From assembly GCA_947570625.1 (NCBI GenBank), contig CANOUP010000004.1, positions 1 through 64,000 on the forward strand: DNA of 64,000 nt, written 5' to 3'. A program made the position numbers and the translations under genes. A model generated the notes under the pieces. The model had not been told where the DNA came from. It saw nothing but the letters and a program-made list of their open reading frames with translations, and did not search any database. Origin of the DNA: an uncultured Clostridia bacterium (GTDB lineage: Bacteria > Bacillota > Clostridia > Christensenellales > Borkfalkiaceae). How positions within the stretch are numbered: position 1 is the stretch's first letter; each line of letters opens with the position of its first letter. Of this stretch, positions 60,401 through 64,000 are shown piece by piece.

Positions 60401-61246
60401 GCATTCCGCCTGCGTGTATTCGAGATAACCGTTTTCGAACGCGACGCAGTTATACATTATAACCTGACCGATATTGCCCGAATCCGACTTTGCGTACAAA
60501 TCCCAGCCGTCGTCCGAGTTGCGGTAAGCGACGCACCCGTCGAATACGTTGCCGTAACCTACGGTGAGCTTCGCCGCGAAGCCGTCGGCGTTTTCGCCGT
60601 AAGTTTCGTTGTCGTAGTTGTTGTGCGATGTGCAGTTTTTAATGAGGTTGTAACTGGGCCACTGGTGAATAAGCTTGTGACCGGAGTCCTGCCTGCCTAT
60701 CTGCAAGCCCGTGTCGCGGTTGTTGTAGAATTCGCAGTACTCTATGGTGTTATAGCTTCCGCCTACGTACATACCGTTATCGCCCGCACCGCAAATGTCG
60801 ATGCCGTACCAGTATATATAATCGGAATACATTTCAACGCCGCGGTTGGTGGAAGCAAATTCCATTTCGCTGAAATCCAGAACAGCCTTTTCGCCGTCGG
60901 ATCCTGCGTTTTTAATGGTGATGTTGTGTTTGTAAGTACCGCTCCTGTGCATTTGGATTTTTTCGCTCAGCTTATACACGCCGGGCTGGACGAGAACGGT
61001 GTCGCCCGCTTTGAGAATATTTCCGCCGAGAAGCTTGGAAATTTCCATGGGCTTATTTTTTGCGCCCGTACCGTCGGCTTTCGCGTCGGCGGAAACGTAA
61101 TACACGGAACCGTATCCGTTATAGCCGCTGCCTTCGTCCCCGTTTCCGTTATCCGCGGGCTTACAGCCTGCGAACAGCGCGCCCGCCGTCACGGCAGACA
61201 TTGCGAGTACGGCAACCGCCGATAAAATCTTATTATTCTTTTTCAT
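57431..61246 (-). CDS. PL9-type pectate lyase lipoprotein (1271 aa)
   Basis: The signal peptide ends in FAGC (Cys28). The N-terminal beta-helix (about 45-440) carries PL9 signatures: YYVS...G....P, the calcium site with DDGWD (about 245-249) and the catalytic Lys in GNGFKLGG (Lys about 312). It cleaves pectate by beta-elimination, giving the unsaturated ends used by GH105. Residues about 560-900 hold Ig-like domains, and about 960-1190 hold GLUG-like repeats (GG.IG). The start is taken as ATG at 61246 after GAGGAGG; TTG at 61252 is an alternative. It follows the partial gene by 21 nt, in the same operon. Confidence 0.92.
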   Translation of the reverse strand: MKKNNKILSAVAVLAMSAVTAGALFAGCKPADNGNGDEGSGYNGYGSVYYVSADAKADGTGAKNKPMEISKLLGGNILKAGDTVLVQPGVYKLSEKIQMHRSGTYKHNITIKNAGSDGEKAVLDFSEMEFASTNRGVEMYSDYIYWYGIDICGAGDNGMYVGGSYNTIEYCEFYNNRDTGLQIGRQDSGHKLIHQWPSYNLIKNCTSHNNYDNETYGENADGFAAKLTVGYGNVFDGCVAYRNSDDGWDLYAKSDSGNIGQVIMYNCVAFENGYLEYTQAECNALFPNFRTAFTEANPNSYKTRDGDGNGFKLGGSVMVGDVLLENCLSFANRMHGVTDNSNPGYLYIDGVTGYNNSAAVDDNAESKTFGQIIDAKNHDNHNNIDVARQNYSYNTVKNSLSVKDGYAKSLGEDEYRGSVTDSILLGANIANKVSGTIDADTVNEGQTSYTEQIESIVSEEVFEKLPYVREKDTQNYTFNISGLKDLGADYKGGPAVNTDRVHHKYRNADGSVNMGDILAIKDHSKLLGDKHIGSELNKTKWEDYAHFTEGTMPEEVKNSVSATLAKAKESLYLDTDTENCYQNFKIPTLFNLCNVSWTSSDDSILKVGADYDSSLSGSEYVWVDVNRPAQDTKIKLTATISLFGVSVQKEFEVNVKKDSPEVGSVYVVAGSTGEVIENGGTVIFDGYQQYAEPALKVTNGAYKKNDFNIDVSKFLREDQYNLTTKYEYATEDGKPYKAVGAYTPNVAGVYRITHTVTLKDNEASKNTMTYKIFVASTDADLDWAKYDSTNVPEGGTVGANISSVTVNRYGYTISGRPNSAVGYLYAYASTENKEPSAQDFYEADGVTLKENVSVNAFRATSIEYGFENDNNSAYYIYYALANGKKEIRHVYKESVAVVNIDSTASFKTIANGEKIGSEEPSRTIYMLTKCLDFSAVTDWTAKGSFSGVLNGAGHTVSNLTITGKKVNETALFNKVEGGTIMNIKFDNITLDASNGGAGNPFKQVGIVSRCYGGYFYNIQITDINVSGGQAVGALIGQLYENAPSYIEKVSVTNSDDTKSLYGPGNSVGGIIGLIQANADPVKEELKVYISDCYTNLKIGDTRYCGGIVGRYDTQKVTVKYYLEIDRCVSAGSMYATYNSAGGIIGAQQGNGTVKVSNSLFIGKLYHTYDVNNPRPLVTSQKNASGIFGAFVAAADVTITNCISILPEYNTAYQDGVEVETYFERKEILAPLFGTDDWTYHFRDNDDNRLTAPYLSLIFKGDWNCNCGETEE

Positions 61247-61267
61247 CTTCAAATTTCCTCCTCGCCT

Positions 61268-64000
61268 TTATGCCTTCGGGGTAATGACTATCAGGTAAAT
61301 GCTCATACCCTTGTTGCTGCTTCCGACCTGATAAGCGCCGCCGCTTACATCGAAGCTGAACCCTTCGATACTGTTGCCCGCCGCCGTCTGCGCCGTAGGA
61401 TTGGTATCCCCGTCAAACAGCTGTACAAATCTCATCGTAGTGTCGGAACTGCTTCCCGATTTTGCATATACGGTAACCGTGTAGTTTCCTGCCGCAAGAG
61501 TAAATCCGATACTCCTTGCCGACGCCGAACTCGTACCATTGGTCTTTATATAGTTAACCGTATCGACGCCGCCGACGGTGTTTGCCTGCGCCGTTACGGT
61601 AACGTTTTTATCCGCCGCCGCGAGAATCTGTACGTCCGTAAGATACGAAGGACAGTTTTCAAACGTCAACTGGGTATTAGCCGTAAGTTCGCCCGCAGTA
61701 AGTCCGTTGAAATTTATGGAAACAGGCTCTTTCGGAGCTTCCTCTCCGCCTGCCTTCTTTTGCGCTTCCGCGCCGAACAGCCAGCCCATTCCGTCGGGTG
61801 TCGCCGCCGTGCCCGCTGTCTTGAACGTGAGCACATCGTCTTTATTAAGTTCAGCCGTTACCGCCCATACGGTTTTACGGGCAGTAATTTCCTTTGTTTG
61901 CGCTACGGTGCCGTTGACCGCATAGGATAAGGTTGCAACTTTGTTGGAGTTATATACTTTATTTGCATAAGTGACGTACAGGGTAAGCGTAATATTTTCT
62001 TTCGCGGTTACAGTAAACCACTCGTCGAGGTACGCGTTCGATTCCAAAGCTATGCCGATGTCGGGATTGTGCAATTTGCTCTCGGTATCGGTAAATTCGA
62101 CCTTGTTCGACCCATTGTTGTTCTGTATGTTGCCGTATGCACCGCCGATAGATGTCGTCATCTTTGCGGACCCTGCATTAAGCGCAAACAGAGTGTTGCT
62201 TGCGATTTCGGCGCCCGCTTCGTACGCGGTAGCGGTGAAAGCTTCGGCAGAGCCTACGTTTTCGAGGAAGAACTCTTCATGTTCGTTAGCGTCCCCCGCA
62301 GGTACGTACTCGTTTACTTTTACAGTGATTTCGACCGTGAATTCGGTAACGCCCTCTACCGTCTTGTTGTTTTTAAGCGTAACGGTACCGACGATTTTGT
62401 ACGTTCCCGCTTCCGCTTCCCATGTTTCGGTAGTTATTTCCGTATTACCGCTGTAAAGCTTGTAAACAACGGTATTGTCCGTTCCGTTTATGGTTATTAT
62501 TTCGCCCGAAGCGGTGTTTGCGTGAAGCTCGATATCGTCCGTCTTGATGGCGGCGGAGGTTTCGCCTTCCGCAAGGTCGTACGCAGTCTGCGCTTTTACG
62601 GCTTTGACGCTGTTTACGTCCTCGCCGTTGACGGCGACGGGCGATTTTATCGCAATTTCGTAAGTCTTTTTATATTCGGTTCCGTTTGCCTTATAGGATA
62701 CCTGAACGGTGCCCTTGCTGTTAAGCTTGGAAAGGTCGCCCGAGGTAAGCTTGACGGTCAAATCGTCGGCGGTAAGATTTACGGTCTTGTTCTTGTCGGT
62801 ATCCACGGTGTGAACTTCTCTGAACTCAGCCGTAAGCCCTGCTTTGCTGATTTCCGTTTCGCCCGCAATATACTCCGTCTTTACGTTATCGGTATTAATT
62901 TCGAATTCGTAGTTCGTTCTGTCAATGGAAGCGTCGAACACGTCGGTCTTTTCGATTTTGTATACACGCGTATTTCTGCCTGTGGCAATCGGAGCGGATT
63001 CGTCCTCAACCGTAACCGAATCAACCGTACAAAGCGTATATACACCGGCTTCGGGTACTATGAAAGTCAGAATTCTTGCCATATAAGGCACGGTTTCCGT
63101 CTTGTTGGGGTCTTCGGGAGTGGGCGCAGGTCTTTTCTGCATATCGCCCGAAACCATATAAACGTTACCGTCTTTCGTCGTGCCTTCTTTAATATTTGCG
63201 TCAGTCACATCATAGACCGCAGATATATATTCGCCGTCGGCATTTTTCAATGCAATAGCGGATTTGTTACTGCTTCCCGTAGACCTTGCGCTGACCATAA
63301 GCGTACCGAAGCCGTAGAATTCGATATTTAACGCGTCATTTCTTATTTCAAGGCAACCGTTATCCTGTTTAGGGCGGTATTTCAATACAACATTGCTGTT
63401 TTCGCCTTTTTTAAGGAAAGAATTATCTCCCGTCAAATGCTCTTGGGTGAGATCCGTATCACCGGAAGCAATACCTAACGCTTCTCTGTTAAACTCTTTC
63501 TTTTCGTTTAACAGCTTTTCGTTTTTCGTAACAGTATAAGGTACGGAAACCGTTTTGGTTTCCCCGTCCTCGGTATAAGCTACGGTCACGCTGTTTTCCG
63601 CGGGAAGAACTGTTATTATGCTTCCTATCAAAAGACCAGCGTCGCCCTTCTTGACCTCTTTCGTAAGCCCGCTGTTGTAGGTGACAACGAAATTCCAGGT
63701 GGAAGTCATAGATTCCACGGGCGACTGTACCTGCGTGAACACAGCCGTTTCGTCGTCGGCTTTAAGCTCGATTTCGGTAACGGGGTCGAGAATTTCTATA
63801 AAGAAGAACGCGGAAGTAGAGTTATAAGTCGCATAAACGGTATAAACGCCCTTCTGCAAGCCTTGGAGATTGTCTATCTTTTCGCCGTTTTTGAAGTAAG
63901 AGAGAGTATAACCGTCAGTTTCTTCCGCCTTTGCGGGTATTTCCTCAGTCCTGTCCACTTCGAGATTGGCGTCCACGTTGTAGACCGAGAAACCCTCGGA
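61268..64000 (-). CDS. Large secreted repeat protein, 5' end beyond the window
   Basis: The frame is open to the window edge, so at least 910 residues are seen and the N-terminus is missing. The visible part is a chain of Ig-like/beta-sandwich modules. Some have VTYNSG..KEV and SYKANGTEYKKTYE patterns of cell-wall Ig-like domains. The last 250 residues (WFTVTAKENITLTLYV, then GFTLAAGNYTVTVYAKSG) look like carbohydrate-binding sandwiches. No membrane anchor or sortase signal is at the C-terminus. It lies directly upstream of the PL9 gene in one operon, so a pectin lyase or pectin-binding surface enzyme is likely, but no catalytic domain is visible. Confidence 0.75.
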   Translation of the reverse strand, partial: SEGFSVYNVDANLEVDRTEEIPAKAEETDGYTLSYFKNGEKIDNLQGLQKGVYTVYATYNSTSAFFFIEILDPVTEIELKADDETAVFTQVQSPVESMTSTWNFVVTYNSGLTKEVKKGDAGLLIGSIITVLPAENSVTVAYTEDGETKTVSVPYTVTKNEKLLNEKKEFNREALGIASGDTDLTQEHLTGDNSFLKKGENSNVVLKYRPKQDNGCLEIRNDALNIEFYGFGTLMVSARSTGSSNKSAIALKNADGEYISAVYDVTDANIKEGTTKDGNVYMVSGDMQKRPAPTPEDPNKTETVPYMARILTFIVPEAGVYTLCTVDSVTVEDESAPIATGRNTRVYKIEKTDVFDASIDRTNYEFEINTDNVKTEYIAGETEISKAGLTAEFREVHTVDTDKNKTVNLTADDLTVKLTSGDLSKLNSKGTVQVSYKANGTEYKKTYEIAIKSPVAVNGEDVNSVKAVKAQTAYDLAEGETSAAIKTDDIELHANTASGEIITINGTDNTVVYKLYSGNTEITTETWEAEAGTYKIVGTVTLKNNKTVEGVTEFTVEITVKVNEYVPAGDANEHEEFFLENVGSAEAFTATAYEAGAEIASNTLFALNAGSAKMTTSIGGAYGNIQNNNGSNKVEFTDTESKLHNPDIGIALESNAYLDEWFTVTAKENITLTLYVTYANKVYNSNKVATLSYAVNGTVAQTKEITARKTVWAVTAELNKDDVLTFKTAGTAATPDGMGWLFGAEAQKKAGGEEAPKEPVSINFNGLTAGELTANTQLTFENCPSYLTDVQILAAADKNVTVTAQANTVGGVDTVNYIKTNGTSSASARSIGFTLAAGNYTVTVYAKSGSSSDTTMRFVQLFDGDTNPTAQTAAGNSIEGFSFDVSGGAYQVGSSNKGMSIYLIVITPKA

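Noticed and set aside
57527..61225. 1232-codon open frame on the plus strand
   Set aside because: It is antisense to the PL9 gene, whose catalytic motifs and lipobox are clear. The opposite frame is Arg/Val-rich noise.

Overview
The window looks like chromosome of a Gram-positive, Clostridia-type Bacillota from a fibre-rich, probably gut, habitat. This is inferred from gene content: Firmicutes-style rplU-rpmA with an N-terminally extended L27, the TIGR03960/TIGR03936/RNase G cluster, an LplB/LplC-type sugar transporter, DegV, MsmX-like ATPase and BspA leucine-rich-repeat proteins. Most promoters are near-consensus sigma-A type with a 17-bp spacer. Most genes have AGGAGG-type ribosome binding sites, but a few appear leaderless. 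No tRNA, rRNA, insertion sequence, phage gene or CRISPR array was seen. The right end cuts a large surface-protein gene.

Region 1 (about 1-21.3 kb, minus strand) is the most unusual part. It holds three consecutive two-gene cassettes, each with its own promoter and terminator. Each encodes a very large surface protein (923, 1705 and 2269 aa) with a signal peptide, Ig/MBG-like or leucine-rich repeats, one C-terminal membrane helix and a short charged cytoplasmic tail. Each is followed at once by a partner with an N-terminal membrane helix and a cytoplasmic domain (287, 183 and 1457 aa). Two cassettes are clear paralogues in both genes. The third has diverged: its partner is a huge coiled-coil protein of about 20 repeat units, and its surface protein ends in an Asp/Tyr-rich tail. 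I read this as a family of envelope-spanning surface-protein/scaffold pairs of unknown function.

Region 2 (21.3-27.4 kb) carries a DegV-family fatty-acid-binding protein behind a perfect 32-bp operator-like palindrome, a two-repeat Myb-like protein, an unrecognised protein, a cyclophilin-like lipoprotein lacking its catalytic Arg, and a lipid operon (MGDG-synthase-type glycosyltransferase, PlsY-like acyltransferase, CmpB-type membrane protein).

Region 3 (27.4-40.1 kb) is housekeeping: rpmG-secE-nusG-rplK-rplA-rplJ-rplL, cardiolipin synthase, a BspA-like lipoprotein, a SecB-like chaperone, the radical-SAM/DUF2344/RNase G cluster, and rplU-rpmA without the usual prp gene between them.

Region 4 (40.1-44.3 kb) has a membrane metallophosphoesterase-GNAT-AraC operon and two XRE regulators, one fused to a hydrophobic pentad-repeat membrane domain.

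Region 5 (44.3-64 kb) is a pectin-utilisation locus. A PL9-type pectate lyase lipoprotein and a large partial surface protein act outside. An ABC importer (845-aa binding lipoprotein, two permeases, MsmX-like ATPase, plus five extra small membrane proteins) probably takes up oligogalacturonides. Signal-less pectinesterase (CE8), polygalacturonase (GH28) and unsaturated-glucuronyl/galacturonyl hydrolase (GH105) finish degradation in the cytoplasm.
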